A DNA stretch of 64,000 bases, from positions 3,720,001-3,784,000 of the forward strand of contig NZ_JARZAE010000004.1 of NCBI RefSeq assembly GCF_029892095.1, given 5' to 3'. How positions within the stretch are numbered: the first letter of the stretch is position 1; every line of letters begins with the position of its first letter. This document shows, one piece after another, positions 1-8,165 of the stretch. The DNA comes from Kitasatospora sp. MAP12-44 (GTDB lineage: Bacteria > Actinomycetota > Actinomycetes > Streptomycetales > Streptomycetaceae). The notes below the pieces were generated by a model. It was not told the DNA's origin, did not search any database, and saw only the letters and a program-made list of their open reading frames with translations. Position numbers and translations under genes: made by a program.

Positions 1-480
1 CAGCTTCTGGTTGGAGAGCTCCAGGTAGTCCGGGAAGGACCGGACGTCGAAGTAGACGTTGCCGTCGGCCGCGTAGGCGTGGCCCTTGGCGATCAGCGTC
101 TGCATCATGTCGATCATCTCGGGGATGTGCCCGGTGGCGCGCGGCTCCACGCTCGGCGGCAGGCAGCCGAGCGCGTGGTAACCGTCGTTGAAGGCACGCT
201 CGTTGGCGTAGGCGATCTGCCACCACGGGATGCCGAGCTCGCGCTCCTTGGCGATGACCTTGTCGTCGATGTCGGTGACATTGCGCACAAAGGTCACCTC
301 GAAGCCGCGGTAGGTCAGCCAGCGGCGGATGAGGTCGAAGTTGACGTTGGACCGGATGTGCCCGATGTGCGGGGCCGCCTGGACGGTCGCGCCACACAGG
401 TACATCGAGACACAACCCGGTACAAGCGGGACGAAGTCGCGTACCTGGCGGGTGCTGGTGTCGTACAGGCGAAGGCTCAC
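1..480 (-). CDS. cysS: Cysteinyl-tRNA synthetase, N-terminal 160 residues (runs off window)
   Basis: Charges tRNA-Cys with cysteine in the cytoplasm. The reading frame opens at a GTG (478-480) giving VSLRLYD and stays open to base 1. It shows the class I HIGH signature inside APHIGHIRSN and the preceding LCGATVQ segment, which in this family holds the first zinc-binding Cys. The DIDDKVIAKERELG stretch that follows is typical of CysRS. The family is about 465 residues long, so roughly the last two thirds lie outside the window. It is downstream of ispD and ispF on the same strand, the usual streptomycete order. Identity is very secure; the exact start is likely because the family begins LRLYDT. 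Confidence 0.95.
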   Translation of the reverse strand, partial: MSLRLYDTSTRQVRDFVPLVPGCVSMYLCGATVQAAPHIGHIRSNVNFDLIRRWLTYRGFEVTFVRNVTDIDDKVIAKERELGIPWWQIAYANERAFNDGYHALGCLPPSVEPRATGHIPEMIDMMQTLIAKGHAYAADGNVYFDVRSFPDYLELSNQKL

Positions 481-509
481 AGCGTCAAGCGTAGTGGGAA
501 ACAGGCAGT

Positions 510-535
510 GCCCCGCGACGTTTGCGCCGCGGGGC
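510..535. terminator. Hairpin between ispF and cysS
   Basis: GCCCCGCG (510-517) and CGCGGGGC (528-535) form an 8-bp stem with a 10-nt loop in the 169-bp gap between ispF and cysS. There is no T-tract. It could be a terminator or attenuator for ispDF transcripts before cysS, or simply a GC-rich hairpin. Confidence 0.3.
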
Positions 536-649
536 TGTCACGAATGTGTGGCGAAGCGAACTCCTGGGCTCCGCTTGGGACGCATTGGCTGCGGTCCACG
601 CTACGCACCGCACCCGGACCCGCACTGCTGAACACCCGTCAGTCCGCCA

Positions 650-1156
650 CTATTCCAGCGGATCGCCCGGCCGGCGGTAGACCAGGGCGGTGGCCAACGC
701 GGCCAGGCCCTCGGCCCGTCCGGTCAGGCCCAGGCCGTCCGTGGTGGTGCCGGAGACCGAGACCGGTGCGCCGACCGCCGCCGAGAGCACGGCCTGCGCC
801 TCGTCCCGGCGCTTGCCGATCTTCGGCCGCACACCGATCACCTGGACCGAGACATTGCCGATCTCAAAGCCCGCCGCCCGCACGATCCGGGCCGCCTCGC
901 CGAGCAGCCGGACCCCGGAGGCGCCGGCCCACTCGGGACGGTCGGTGCCGAAGTGGGTGCCGAGGTCGCCGACCCCGGCCGCCGAGAAGAGCGCGTCGCA
1001 GGCGGCGTGCGCGACCACGTCGGCGTCCGAGTGGCCGGCCAGGCCGTGCTCGTAGCCCTCCCACTGCAGACCGGCCACCCAGAGCGGGCGGCCGGCCTCG
1101 AAGGCGTGCACGTCGGTGCCGATGCCGATCCGCGGGATCAACGGGCTAGAAACCAT
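650..1156 (-). CDS. ispF: 2-C-methyl-D-erythritol 2,4-cyclodiphosphate synthase
   Basis: Cyclises CDP-ME 2-phosphate to MEcPP with release of CMP, the fifth step of the MEP isoprenoid pathway. The 168-residue product has the family hallmarks: GIGTDVHAF near the N-terminus and [19 protein letters not shown], whose Asp and His residues bind the divalent metal. VRPKIGKRR and SGTTTDGLG follow near the C-terminus. Length matches the usual 155-170. Its ATG lies inside the end of ispD (11-bp overlap), so the two are probably translationally coupled. No fusion to IspD is present, unlike some proteobacteria. Confidence 0.96.
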   Translation of the reverse strand: MVSSPLIPRIGIGTDVHAFEAGRPLWVAGLQWEGYEHGLAGHSDADVVAHAACDALFSAAGVGDLGTHFGTDRPEWAGASGVRLLGEAARIVRAAGFEIGNVSVQVIGVRPKIGKRRDEAQAVLSAAVGAPVSVSGTTTDGLGLTGRAEGLAALATALVYRRPGDPLE

Positions 1157-1907
1157 CGGAGGCCCTCCTGCGGGCGAGTACGGCCTCGGCCAGGACGAGG
1201 TCCAGTGGACGGGTCACCTTGAAGGCCTCCTCGTGGCCCGGCACCACGACCACCCGGCCGCCGTAGCGCTCCACCAGCCCGGCGTCATCGGTCACCGGCG
1301 CCGGCGCGTCCTTCGTCGCCGCGCTCTCCTCGGCGAGCGCCTTGGCGTGCACGGCGTCCAGCAGCTCGCGCCGGAAGCCCTGCGGGGTCTGCACGGCCCG
1401 CAGCGTCGCGCGGTCGGGCGTGTCCAGGACGGGCTCGGGCTCGCCCGCCGGGCGCGGCTCGACCCTCTTGACGGTGTCGGCCAGCGGCACGGCCGGGACG
1501 ACCGCGTCGGCCCCGTCCCGGACGGCGGCGACCACCGCGTCCACCACCTCGACCGGCACCAGCGGGCGGGCCGCGTCGTGCACCAGCACGATCCCGGTCT
1601 GCGCCGGGACGGCCGCCAGGCCCAGCCGGACCGACTCCTGGCGGGTCGCGCCGCCGGCCACCACCCGGACGTCCATGCCGTCCAGGCCGTGGCTGTCCAG
1701 CAGGCCGAGCACCTCGGCGACGCCGTCCGGCGGGGCCACCACGACCACCAGGCCGATCGCCCGGCTGCGCGCCAGCGCTCGGACGGCGTGCACCAGCAGC
1801 GGCGCGCCGCCCAGTTCGCGCAGCGCCTTGGGGGCCCCGGGACCGAGCCGCTCGCCCCGCCCGGCGGCGGGGACCACGGCTGCTGCGACTGCTCCTGTGC
1901 TGTTCAG
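1146..1907 (-). CDS. ispD: 2-C-methyl-D-erythritol 4-phosphate cytidylyltransferase, probable CTG start
   Basis: Transfers CMP from CTP to MEP, the third step of the MEP pathway. The nucleotide-binding loop [17 protein letters not shown], the VVAPPD and [10 protein letters not shown] segments and the TPQGFR motif are all present. The first in-frame GTG (1875-1877) would begin at VPAAGRG and cut off the first beta strand. The frame is open back to a TGA just before AAC-CTG, and a CTG at 1905-1907 sits 6 nt after a strong AAAGGAG. That start gives [18 protein letters not shown], 253 aa, a complete Rossmann strand. No ATG, GTG or TTG is available in that interval. The product is certain; the CTG start is an inference. 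Confidence 0.93.
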   Translation of the reverse strand: MNSTGAVAAAVVPAAGRGERLGPGAPKALRELGGAPLLVHAVRALARSRAIGLVVVVAPPDGVAEVLGLLDSHGLDGMDVRVVAGGATRQESVRLGLAAVPAQTGIVLVHDAARPLVPVEVVDAVVAAVRDGADAVVPAVPLADTVKRVEPRPAGEPEPVLDTPDRATLRAVQTPQGFRRELLDAVHAKALAEESAATKDAPAPVTDDAGLVERYGGRVVVVPGHEEAFKVTRPLDLVLAEAVLARRRASDGF

Positions 1908-1913
1908 GTTTCA

Positions 1914-1920
1914 CTCCTTT
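1914..1920 (-). promoter_or_regulatory. Ribosome binding site that points to a CTG start for ispD
   Basis: On the minus strand AAAGGAG is followed after TGAAAC by CTG. The overlapping GTG two bases after GGAG opens a different frame that is not IspD. The next in-frame GTG lies 14 nt beyond the weaker GGAG at 1892-1895. Confidence 0.5.
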
Positions 1921-2181
1921 GGCGAAGTGGGTATGGCCCTGGCGTACCCGTCAGACAGTGCACCGGACCCCTTCCACTCCGGCACAGCCTCTCGGGTACC
2001 GGTGTGCGGGCCGGCCCGGCTGCAGCTGTACGGGACAGTCTCGCGCGGTCCGCGGCGCTGCCGCGGCAGGTGGCAGTGTCCGGGCATGCCACAGCGCCCG
2101 GAGGGCTACCGCATCACCCGGACCATGAGCTGGTCACGGGCGATACCGCAGCGCCGGGCGCTGTACACGGCAATCGCCGCA

Positions 2182-2664
2182 CTACGAGGCAAGCACCTCG
2201 TCGAGCAGCGTCTCCGCCTTGTCCTCGTTGGTGTTCTCCGCCAGCGCGAGCTCGCTGACGAGGATCTGCCGCGCCTTGGCGAGCATCCGCTTCTCGCCGG
2301 CCGACAGGCCGCGCTCGCGCTCACGGCGCCAGAGGTCGCGAACAACCTCGGCGACCTTGATGACGTCTCCCGACGCGAGCTTTTCCAGGTTCGCCTTGTA
2401 GCGACGAGACCAGTTGGTGGGCTCCTCGGTGTACGGTGCACGCAGCACCTCGAAGACCCGGTCCAGACCCTCCTGGCCGACCACGTCGCGCACGCCGACG
2501 AACTCCGCGTTCTCCGCGGGGACGCGCAGCGTGAGGTCACCTTGCTGAACCTTCAGCACCAGGTAGGTCTTGTCCACACCTTTGATCTGGCGAATTTCGA
2601 TGGCCTCGATCAGTGCAGCCCCGTGATGGGGGTAGACCACCGTGTCGCCAACCTTGAACGTCAT
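2182..2664 (-). CDS. carD: CarD-family RNA polymerase-binding transcription factor
   Basis: A 160-residue protein that in actinobacteria binds the RNA polymerase beta subunit through its N-terminal Tudor-like domain and stabilises open complexes at rRNA and housekeeping promoters. The start [17 protein letters not shown] is the canonical CarD N-terminus. [18 protein letters not shown] belongs to the RID domain. The helical C-terminal half carries [16 protein letters not shown] and the basic [10 protein letters not shown] longer open frame continues upstream to 3117, but its codon pattern is lost and CarD homologues start here. It is followed by ispD, ispF and cysS on the same strand, the standard actinobacterial order. 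Length and motifs are complete. Confidence 0.96.
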   Translation of the reverse strand: MTFKVGDTVVYPHHGAALIEAIEIRQIKGVDKTYLVLKVQQGDLTLRVPAENAEFVGVRDVVGQEGLDRVFEVLRAPYTEEPTNWSRRYKANLEKLASGDVIKVAEVVRDLWRRERERGLSAGEKRMLAKARQILVSELALAENTNEDKAETLLDEVLAS

Positions 2665-3140
2665 GTGACAGGACCCCTTCCGTGGCTTTCCAGAATAACA
2701 CGCTTTTCCGTCCACCCGAAGGGCGTTTTCGCAGGTCAGGGCGGGTCTCGGGGCTTGACAAGGACCCCTGCGACGTGCTGCGACCGGACCCCGGAACGGG
2801 CTTCTCGCAGGTCGGAGGCCCTTCCCGGTTCTTCGCAAACGTGTGGCGGCGGCTCGCAAACCATGATTCGATCTTGCCCGCGAAGGCGGATATCCGCCGT
2901 TTCCAGATCGTGATCTGATCTTGACCCGCCGACCGGGCTCGCCGCGCCCGGCCGCCGTGTCGTCTTGCCGGCCGGCCGCAGCGGCCGCAACAACCCTCCC
3001 CGGCCGCTGCGCTGGCCCCTTCGCGGCCCCCGGACGGGCGCTCGCCCCGCGACACGGGGCCACCCCGTGAGAACCAAATAAGTGCGGTCGGTAATCTGAG
3101 CGCTGACCATCCGACACGTGACCAAGGAGATGCCGCCGCC
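2665..3140. other. 476-bp divergent intergenic region between carD and the lipoprotein gene
   Basis: No gene is supported here. It must hold the carD promoter (minus) and the lipoprotein promoter (plus). TATTCT read on the minus strand at 2692-2697, 27 nt before the carD ATG, is a candidate -10. TAATCT at 3091-3096 is a candidate -10 for the plus-strand gene. It also contains a 14-bp perfect palindrome, listed separately. Open frames crossing this region on both strands lack coding character. Confidence 0.5.
2885..2898. promoter_or_regulatory. Perfect palindrome GGCGGATATCCGCC
   Basis: A 14-bp self-complementary site in the carD/lipoprotein divergent region, about 220 bp from carD and 240 bp from the other start. 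It could be an operator; no regulator is evident. Confidence 0.3.
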
Positions 3141-3836
3141 GTGAGCCGCAGCCTTCGACGCGGCGGCAGTGCCGCCCTCGTTCTCGCCCTTGCCGCCATC
3201 TCGCTGTCCGCCTGCGCAGCCGGACCCTCCCCGGACACCGCCAAGGTGCAGCCGGACACCCCGGCCACCTCGATCGGCAACGACCTCAAGCTCAACGGCA
3301 TCGTCGTCGTCACCAGCGCGACGCAGACCAGCGGCCAGCCCGGCCCGGCCAACGTCACCGTGAACATCAGCAACACCGGCTCCGCGCCGCAGACGCTGCA
3401 GTCGCTCACCGTGGCAGGCAACCCGGCGACCTTCACCGACGCCCACGGGCTGCCGCTCTCCGGCATCGTGATCCCGCCGCTCGGCGCGGTGCTGCTCGGC
3501 GGCGCGGGCCAGCCGAGCGCCAAGGTGCCCTCGGTCGCGCTGGAGACCGGCAGCTTCACGCCGACCGTGTTCTCCTTCGACCAGGCCGGCCAGGTCACCG
3601 CGCAGGCCCAGATCAACTCCGCGTCCGGGATCTACGCCTCGTTCGGCCCGGCCTCGCCGTCGGCCAACGCCTCTGTCAGCGGTGCGCCGGCTGCCTCCGG
3701 CCCGGCCGCCCTGCCGAGCGCCGGCGCCTCCATCCCGGTCACCACCGGGTCGGCCCCGGCCTCCGGCCCCGCGACGGGCACGGCTCCGGCGACGCCGCCG
3801 GCCAGCCCGGCCAGCCCGGCCGCCTCGGCGCACTGA
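3141..3836 (+). CDS. Secreted lipoprotein of unknown function
   Basis: A GTG start gives a 231-residue protein with a lipoprotein signal peptide: basic SRSLRRGG, a hydrophobic stretch, then the lipobox LSAC with Cys25 as the lipidated residue. The mature part is a beta-rich domain of about 110 residues ([12 protein letters not shown] to [10 protein letters not shown]). A Pro/Ala/Ser/Gly-rich tail without clear structure follows from about residue 180. Homologues of unknown role sit beside phoP in streptomycetes. An AAGGAG lies upstream. It is convergent with phoP across a strong shared terminator. Function is not assigned. Confidence 0.88.
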   Translation: MSRSLRRGGSAALVLALAAISLSACAAGPSPDTAKVQPDTPATSIGNDLKLNGIVVVTSATQTSGQPGPANVTVNISNTGSAPQTLQSLTVAGNPATFTDAHGLPLSGIVIPPLGAVLLGGAGQPSAKVPSVALETGSFTPTVFSFDQAGQVTAQAQINSASGIYASFGPASPSANASVSGAPAASGPAALPSAGASIPVTTGSAPASGPATGTAPATPPASPASPAASAH

Positions 3837-3842
3837 TCCAGC

Positions 3843-3899
3843 ACGCCCGAGGGCCCCGCCTCCCCCACGTAGCAGGGGGAAGCGGGGCCCTCGGGCGTT
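3843..3899. terminator. Bidirectional terminator between the lipoprotein gene and phoP
   Basis: A long inverted repeat (ACGCCCGAGGGCCCCGC then TCCCCC, mirrored after a short loop) of more than 20 bp per arm lies between the two converging stop codons. Confidence 0.85.
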
Positions 3900-3912
3900 G
3901 CGCTGCGGCGGT

Positions 3913-4608
3913 TTACGGCTCGAACTTGTAGCCCAGGCCACGGACCGTGACCAGGTAGCGGGGCGCGCCCGGGTCCGGCTCGATCTTCGCCCGCAGGCGC
4001 TTGACGTGGACGTCCAGGGTCTTGGTGTCCCCGACGTAGTCGGCGCCCCAGACCCGGTCGATCAGCTGCATCCGGGTGAGCACCCGGCCGGCGTTGCGCA
4101 GCAGCATCTCCAGCAGGTCGAACTCCTTCAGCGGCAGGTCGACCTTGGCGCCGTCCACCGTCACCACGTGCCGGTCGACGTCCATCCGGACCGGGCCGGC
4201 CTCCAGCGCCCCGGGGCCGCCGCCGTCGGTACCCGGGCCGCCGTCCTCGCCGCGGCGGCGGAGCACCGCGCGGATCCGGGCGACCAACTCGCGGGTGGAG
4301 TACGGCTTGGTGACGTAGTCGTCAGCGCCTATCTCCAGGCCGACGACCTTGTCGATCTCGCTGTCCTTGGCGGTCACCATGATCACCGGCACGTTGGAGC
4401 GGACCCGCAGCTGGCGGCAGACCTCGGTGCCGGGCAGGCCGGGCAGCATCAGGTCGAGCAGCACCAGGTCGGCACCGTTGCGTTCGAACTGCTCCAGCGC
4501 GTCGGGGCCGGTGGCGGCCACGGCCACCTCGAAGCCCTCCTTGCGGAGCATGTACGACAGGGCGTCACTGAACGATTCCTCGTCCTCGACCACCAGTACT
4601 CGGGTCAC
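3913..4608 (-). CDS. phoP: Phosphate response regulator PhoP, OmpR family
   Basis: DNA-binding response regulator of the Pho regulon. The 231-residue product has a receiver domain with acidic E8/D9, phosphoacceptor Asp52 (LVLLDLMLPG), Thr79 and Lys101 (DDYVTKPYS). A Gly/Pro-rich linker (GEDGGPGTDGGGPG) leads to an OmpR-type winged helix ending KTLDVHVKRLRAKIEPDPGAPRYLVTVRGLGYKFEP. Its GTG start overlaps the phoR TGA by 4 bp, so the two are translationally coupled. Location next to phoR and divergent from phoU separates it from other OmpR regulators. The linker is longer and more Gly-rich than I would expect. Confidence 0.95.
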   Translation of the reverse strand: MTRVLVVEDEESFSDALSYMLRKEGFEVAVAATGPDALEQFERNGADLVLLDLMLPGLPGTEVCRQLRVRSNVPVIMVTAKDSEIDKVVGLEIGADDYVTKPYSTRELVARIRAVLRRRGEDGGPGTDGGGPGALEAGPVRMDVDRHVVTVDGAKVDLPLKEFDLLEMLLRNAGRVLTRMQLIDRVWGADYVGDTKTLDVHVKRLRAKIEPDPGAPRYLVTVRGLGYKFEP

Positions 4609-5888
4609 GATCGGGCCTCCGGGGCAGGAAGGGGGGATGGGGTTGTCGGCTCGGGGTCCCGCGCCGGGTCGGCTGCGGGGGACTGCCCGGCGGGCAGCCG
4701 GACGGTGAAGGTGGAGCCCTGGCCCTCGACGCTCCAGACCGAGACGGTGCCGCCGTGCGAGGCGGCCACGTGCTTGACGATCGAGAGGCCGAGGCCGGTG
4801 CCTCCGGTCGCTCGGGAGCGGGCCGGGTCCACCCGGTAGAAGCGTTCGAAGACCCGCTCGCGGTCCTTCTCCGAGATGCCGATGCCCTGGTCGGTCACCG
4901 AGATCTCGATCAGCTCGCCGTCCGCCTCACCGATGGCGGCGGCGCTGGCTATCCGGCGGGTGGCGATCGCCACCCGGGTGCGCGGCGGCGAGTAGTTGAC
5001 GGCGTTCTCCACCAGGTTGCCCAGGGCCGCGGCCAGCTGGCCGCGGTCGCCGTGCAGGTGGAGCCCGGCGATGCCGCCCGCCGCGATGTGGATCTGCTTG
5101 GCGGCGGCCTGCTGGCGGCAGCGGTCGATCGCCTCGGCGATCAGCTCGTCCACCGGCACCGGCTCCGGCTCCATCTGCAGCCGGTCGTCCTGGACCCGGG
5201 AGAGGTCGATGATCTCCTGGACCAGGCTGGCCAGCCTGGTCGCCTCGATCTGCATCCGGCCGGCGAAGCGCTGCACGGCCTCCGGGTCGTCGGCCGCGTC
5301 GGCGACCGCCTCGGAGAGCAGCGACAGCGCGCCGACCGGGGTCTTCAGCTCATGGCTGACGTTGGCCACGAAGTCCCGGCGGACCGCCTCGATCCGGCGC
5401 CGCTCGGTGAGGTCCTCGACCAGCACCAGGACCAGCCGGGAGCCCAGCGGGGCGACCCGGACCGAGACCGCCAGCGGCTCGCCGGACCGGGCCACGCCGG
5501 GCCTTGGGACATCCAGTTCGACCTGGCGGATCTCGCCGTCGCGACGGGTCGCCCGGGCCAGCGCGAGCATCGGCTCGACGGCCACCGCACCGCCTCTGAC
5601 CAGGCCCATCGCATAGGCGGCCGAGCTGGCCTTGACCACCTCGTCGCCGTCGCCGAGCACGATCGCGCAGGAGCGCAGCACCGAGAGCACGGTGTCCACG
5701 CCCGGCGGGAGCGCCGAGTCCTGGAGGGGCGAGCTCACGGTCGAAGCACTGCCGGTTCGTCTGCCATTGCCACTCCTGCTGCCTCGGGACTGTTCGCGTT
5801 CGCTCCAGCGGAAGGCGATGGCGGCCGTGAGACCGACGCCGAGCCCGGCGATGGCGCAGGCAGCGGCGGCGGCCACATTCACGTCCAT
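4605..5888 (-). CDS. phoR: Phosphate sensor histidine kinase PhoR
   Basis: Membrane sensor kinase partner of PhoP. The 427-residue protein has one N-terminal membrane segment (about residues 5-26), then a Ser/Gly-rich linker and a PAS-like region (about 65-160). The dimerisation domain carries phosphorylatable His179 in FVANVSHELKTPVGAL. The HATPase domain shows the N box NLVENAVNYSP, DQGIGIS, the F box RVFERFYRVD and GGTGLGLSIVKH. A single N-terminal anchor without an extracytoplasmic sensor loop is typical of actinobacterial PhoR. The ATG has no Shine-Dalgarno sequence but lies 6 nt after a TAGGCT hexamer, suggesting a leaderless mRNA. Confidence 0.94.
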   Translation of the reverse strand: MDVNVAAAAACAIAGLGVGLTAAIAFRWSEREQSRGSRSGNGRRTGSASTVSSPLQDSALPPGVDTVLSVLRSCAIVLGDGDEVVKASSAAYAMGLVRGGAVAVEPMLALARATRRDGEIRQVELDVPRPGVARSGEPLAVSVRVAPLGSRLVLVLVEDLTERRRIEAVRRDFVANVSHELKTPVGALSLLSEAVADAADDPEAVQRFAGRMQIEATRLASLVQEIIDLSRVQDDRLQMEPEPVPVDELIAEAIDRCRQQAAAKQIHIAAGGIAGLHLHGDRGQLAAALGNLVENAVNYSPPRTRVAIATRRIASAAAIGEADGELIEISVTDQGIGISEKDRERVFERFYRVDPARSRATGGTGLGLSIVKHVAASHGGTVSVWSVEGQGSTFTVRLPAGQSPAADPARDPEPTTPSPLPAPEARS

Positions 5889-5894
5889 GTCGTC

Positions 5895-5900
5895 AGCCTA
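5895..5900 (-). promoter_or_regulatory. Candidate -10 hexamer for leaderless phoR
   Basis: TAGGCT on the minus strand is 6 nt from the phoR ATG, and no ribosome binding site precedes that ATG. A start of transcription at or next to the ATG is inferred. Confidence 0.4.
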
Positions 5901-5961
5901 AGCGCATCGCCCGGGCGGACTGACAGTCCCAGATCAAGGCATCGGCCGCACGTTGCCGAGA

Positions 5962-6005
5962 ATTCACCTTCAGGAAGCCGCTGGTTCACCACAGCGGATG
6001 TGCGT
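5962..6005. promoter_or_regulatory. Candidate PHO box (PhoP operator) between phoR and phoU
   Basis: ATTCACC at 5962 and GTTCACC at 5984 lie exactly 22 bp apart, which is two 11-bp PhoP repeat units with a degenerate unit between them. GTTCACC-type 11-bp direct repeats are the established PHO box of Streptomyces, and the phoU-phoRP interval is a known PhoP target there. Here PhoP should autoregulate phoRP and act on phoU. Confidence 0.6.
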
Positions 6006-6154
6006 GGTCGTCCGGACGGACCAGTCTTGGCCGTGCAGCCCGTGTGGGGCCGTGACGCGCGTACGATGCGCGCCACCCGCAGCGGCCGTCCGGACAGCAA
6101 CGCGGACAGCCGGTCGGCACGCCACCGACACAGCTACTGAGGAGAGAAGAGAGC

Positions 6155-6835
6155 ATGCGCGACTCGTACCACGAGGAACTCGACTCGATCGGCGACGGCC
6201 TGGTCGAGATGGCCAGGCTGGTCGGTTCGGCGATGGGCCGCGCCACCACCGCGCTGCTCGACGCCGACCTCGCTCTCGCCGAAAGCGTGATCGCCGCCGA
6301 CGCGAAGGTCAACGACCTGCACCACGAGCTGGAGAACCGCGCGATCGACCTGCTGGCCCGCCAGCAGCCGGTCGCCACCGACCTGCGGATCGTGGTCACC
6401 AGCCTGCGGATGAGCGCCGACCTGGAGCGCTGCGGCGACCTCGCCCGGCATGTCGCCAAGGTCGCTCGACTGCGTTACCCCCAGTCGGCCGTCCCCAACG
6501 ACCTGCACCCGATCGTCCTGGAGATGGGCCAGCTCGCCCAGCGCCTGGTGGCCAAGGCCGGCCAGGTCATCGCCACCAAGGACGTCGACGCGGCGCTGCA
6601 GCTGGAGCGCGACGACGATGCGATCGACGAGCTGCACCGCGAGCTCTTCGCCCACCTGATCGACGACCGCTGGCAGCACGGCATCGAGACCGGCGTGGAC
6701 GTCACGCTGATCGGCCGGTACTACGAGCGGTTCGCCGACCACGCGGTCTCGGTCGCCAAGCGGGTCGTCTTCCTGGTCACCGGCGAGCACGCGAGCGAGT
6801 TCGTCCCCGAGGAGAAGCCGCTCGGCGGCGCGTGA
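6155..6835 (+). CDS. phoU: Phosphate signalling protein PhoU
   Basis: A cytoplasmic helical protein that modulates the PhoR/PhoP response and phosphate uptake. The 226-residue product begins MRDSYHEELDSIGDGLVEMARL and carries the two three-helix PhoU repeats. Each has the acidic metal-binding E/DxxxD pattern (LHHELENRAIDLLARQQP, then ELHRELFAHLIDD). RYYERFADHAVSVAKRVVFLVTGE is the family C-terminal signature. A GAGGAGAGAAGAG purine tract precedes the ATG. It is divergent from phoRP with a shared PHO box, and a hairpin terminator follows. The pst genes are not in the window. Confidence 0.96.
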   Translation: MRDSYHEELDSIGDGLVEMARLVGSAMGRATTALLDADLALAESVIAADAKVNDLHHELENRAIDLLARQQPVATDLRIVVTSLRMSADLERCGDLARHVAKVARLRYPQSAVPNDLHPIVLEMGQLAQRLVAKAGQVIATKDVDAALQLERDDDAIDELHRELFAHLIDDRWQHGIETGVDVTLIGRYYERFADHAVSVAKRVVFLVTGEHASEFVPEEKPLGGA

Positions 6836-6850
6836 CACCCCTTGGTGCTG

Positions 6851-6875
6851 GGGGCGCACGGGGGCCGTGCGCCCC
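6851..6875 (+). terminator. Terminator hairpin after phoU
   Basis: GGGGCGCACGG, a GGG loop and CCGTGCGCCCC form an 11-bp perfect stem 16 bp after the phoU stop. Confidence 0.75.
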
Positions 6876-6973
6876 ACCACTACGCGCCCGTTGACGCCCC
6901 CGGCGGGCGAGCGCTTCACTCATGGAGCGGACAGCCCATCACCGGCTGCCTCGATCGAGGAGGGCTCAGCACC

Positions 6974-7162
6974 ATGACCACCACTCCCGCCCGGCCCGTA
7001 CCGACTCCCCGTAGCACCGAGGCGGCCACCCGCCGCACCCCGCTGAGCCTGCCGCTGCTCGCCGGCGCCTGCGGCTGCGGCCCGGGCTGCGGCTGCGGCT
7101 GCCAGTCCGGCGCGCCCTGCCAGTGCGGCTCCGTCAGCGGCGGCTGCTGCGGCGGGCACTGA
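6974..7162 (+). CDS. Small cysteine-rich, metallothionein-like protein
   Basis: A 62-residue product with a Pro/Thr/Arg-rich first half and a second half containing nine cysteines in closely spaced pairs (ACGCGPGCGCGC, PCQCG, GCCGGH). It has one histidine, at the very end. This density of Cys-x-Cys pairs is characteristic of metallothioneins or other soft-metal chelators; no other domain is visible. A GAGGAGGG ribosome binding site lies 9-10 nt before the ATG. It sits alone between the phoU terminator and its own terminator. The longer frame beginning at 6842 runs through the phoU terminator and is unlikely to be translated. The metal-binding role is inferred from composition only. Confidence 0.75.
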   Translation: MTTTPARPVPTPRSTEAATRRTPLSLPLLAGACGCGPGCGCGCQSGAPCQCGSVSGGCCGGH

Positions 7163-7192
7163 GCACGGATCGCCGACGGCTGAGCACGACAC

Positions 7193-7228
7193 AGGCCCCT
7201 CCCCCGCAGCCAAGCGGGTGAGGGGCCT
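7193..7228. terminator. Terminator between the Cys-rich gene and gpmA
   Basis: AGGCCCCTC-C-CCCGC pairs with GCGGG-T-GAGGGGCCT around a 6-nt loop. It separates converging genes and can serve both. Confidence 0.8.
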
Positions 7229-7243
7229 GATCAGCTGTCAGTC

Positions 7244-8002
7244 CTACTTCTTGCCCTGATTCTTCACGGCCTCGATGGCGGCGGCAGCGGCGTCCGCGTC
7301 CAGGTAGCGGCCGCCCGGGTTGACCGGCTTGAAGTCCGCGTCCAGCTCGTAGACCAGCGGGATGCCGGTGGGGATGTTGAGGCCGGCGATGGCCTCGTCG
7401 GAGATCCCGTCCAGGTGCTTGACCAGCGCGCGCAGGCTGTTGCCGTGCGCGGTGACCAGCACGGTCTTGCCGGCCGCCAGATCCGGGACGATCGCGTCGT
7501 ACCAGTACGGCAGCATCCGGTCAACGACGTCCTTGAGGCACTCGGTGCGCGGACGGAGCTCGCTCGGGATGTCTGCGTAGCGGACGTCGGCGGCCTGCGA
7601 GAACTCGCTGCTGTCCGCGAGCGCCGGCGGCGGGGTGTCGTACGAGCGGCGCCAGAGCTGGAACTGCTCCTCGCCGAACTCGGCCAGCGTCTGGGCCTTG
7701 TCCTTGCCCTGCAGCGCGCCGTAGTGGCGCTCGTTCAGGCGCCAGCTGCGGCTGACCGGGATCCAGTGGCGGTCGGCCTTGTCCAGGGCGATCTGCGAGG
7801 TGCGGATCGCGCGGCGCAGCAGCGAGGTGTGCAGCACATCGGGGAGGTAGCCCTCGGCGGCGAGCAGCTCGCCGCCGCGTGCGGCCTCCTTCTCGCCCTT
7901 CTCGTTGAGGTCGACGTCGACCCAGCCGGTGAAGAGGTTCTTCTGGTTCCACTCGCTCTCGCCGTGGCGGAGCAGGATGAGTCGGTACGTCGTGTCAGCC
8001 AT
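7244..8002 (-). CDS. gpmA: 2,3-bisphosphoglycerate-dependent phosphoglycerate mutase
   Basis: Interconverts 3- and 2-phosphoglycerate in glycolysis. The product (252 aa from the chosen ATG) starts [19 protein letters not shown], in which the His of RHGES is the phosphorylated catalytic residue. [28 protein letters not shown] and [19 protein letters not shown] (second catalytic His) are also present. The C-terminus NQGKK is typical of streptomycete GpmA. An ATG three codons upstream (8011) has no space for a ribosome binding site, so 8002 is preferred. It is divergent from an MFS transporter gene. Confidence 0.95.
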   Translation of the reverse strand: MADTTYRLILLRHGESEWNQKNLFTGWVDVDLNEKGEKEAARGGELLAAEGYLPDVLHTSLLRRAIRTSQIALDKADRHWIPVSRSWRLNERHYGALQGKDKAQTLAEFGEEQFQLWRRSYDTPPPALADSSEFSQAADVRYADIPSELRPRTECLKDVVDRMLPYWYDAIVPDLAAGKTVLVTAHGNSLRALVKHLDGISDEAIAGLNIPTGIPLVYELDADFKPVNPGGRYLDADAAAAAIEAVKNQGKK

Positions 8003-8165
8003 GGCCCACATCCTAGGCGAGCCGAATTAAACCCCTGGGAGGCCCCCGGGCCACTGCGGTAATGTGCGCTCATCGCCTGAGCCACTTACCACTGACCACC
8101 GTGCACTCCTGTCGACCGGCACCACCCGCACCGGCCGGCGGGACCTCTGCCGCCCGGGAGCCGCC

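Noticed and set aside
1342..2913. A 523-codon plus-strand frame opposite ispD and carD
   Set aside because: It crosses two well-supported minus-strand genes, is Ser/Thr/Arg-rich in the way antisense GC-rich frames are, and has no domain.
2665..3117. The 311-codon extension of carD towards 3117
   Set aside because: The extension is Arg/Pro/Gly-rich, lacks coding pattern, and CarD homologues begin at [12 protein letters not shown].
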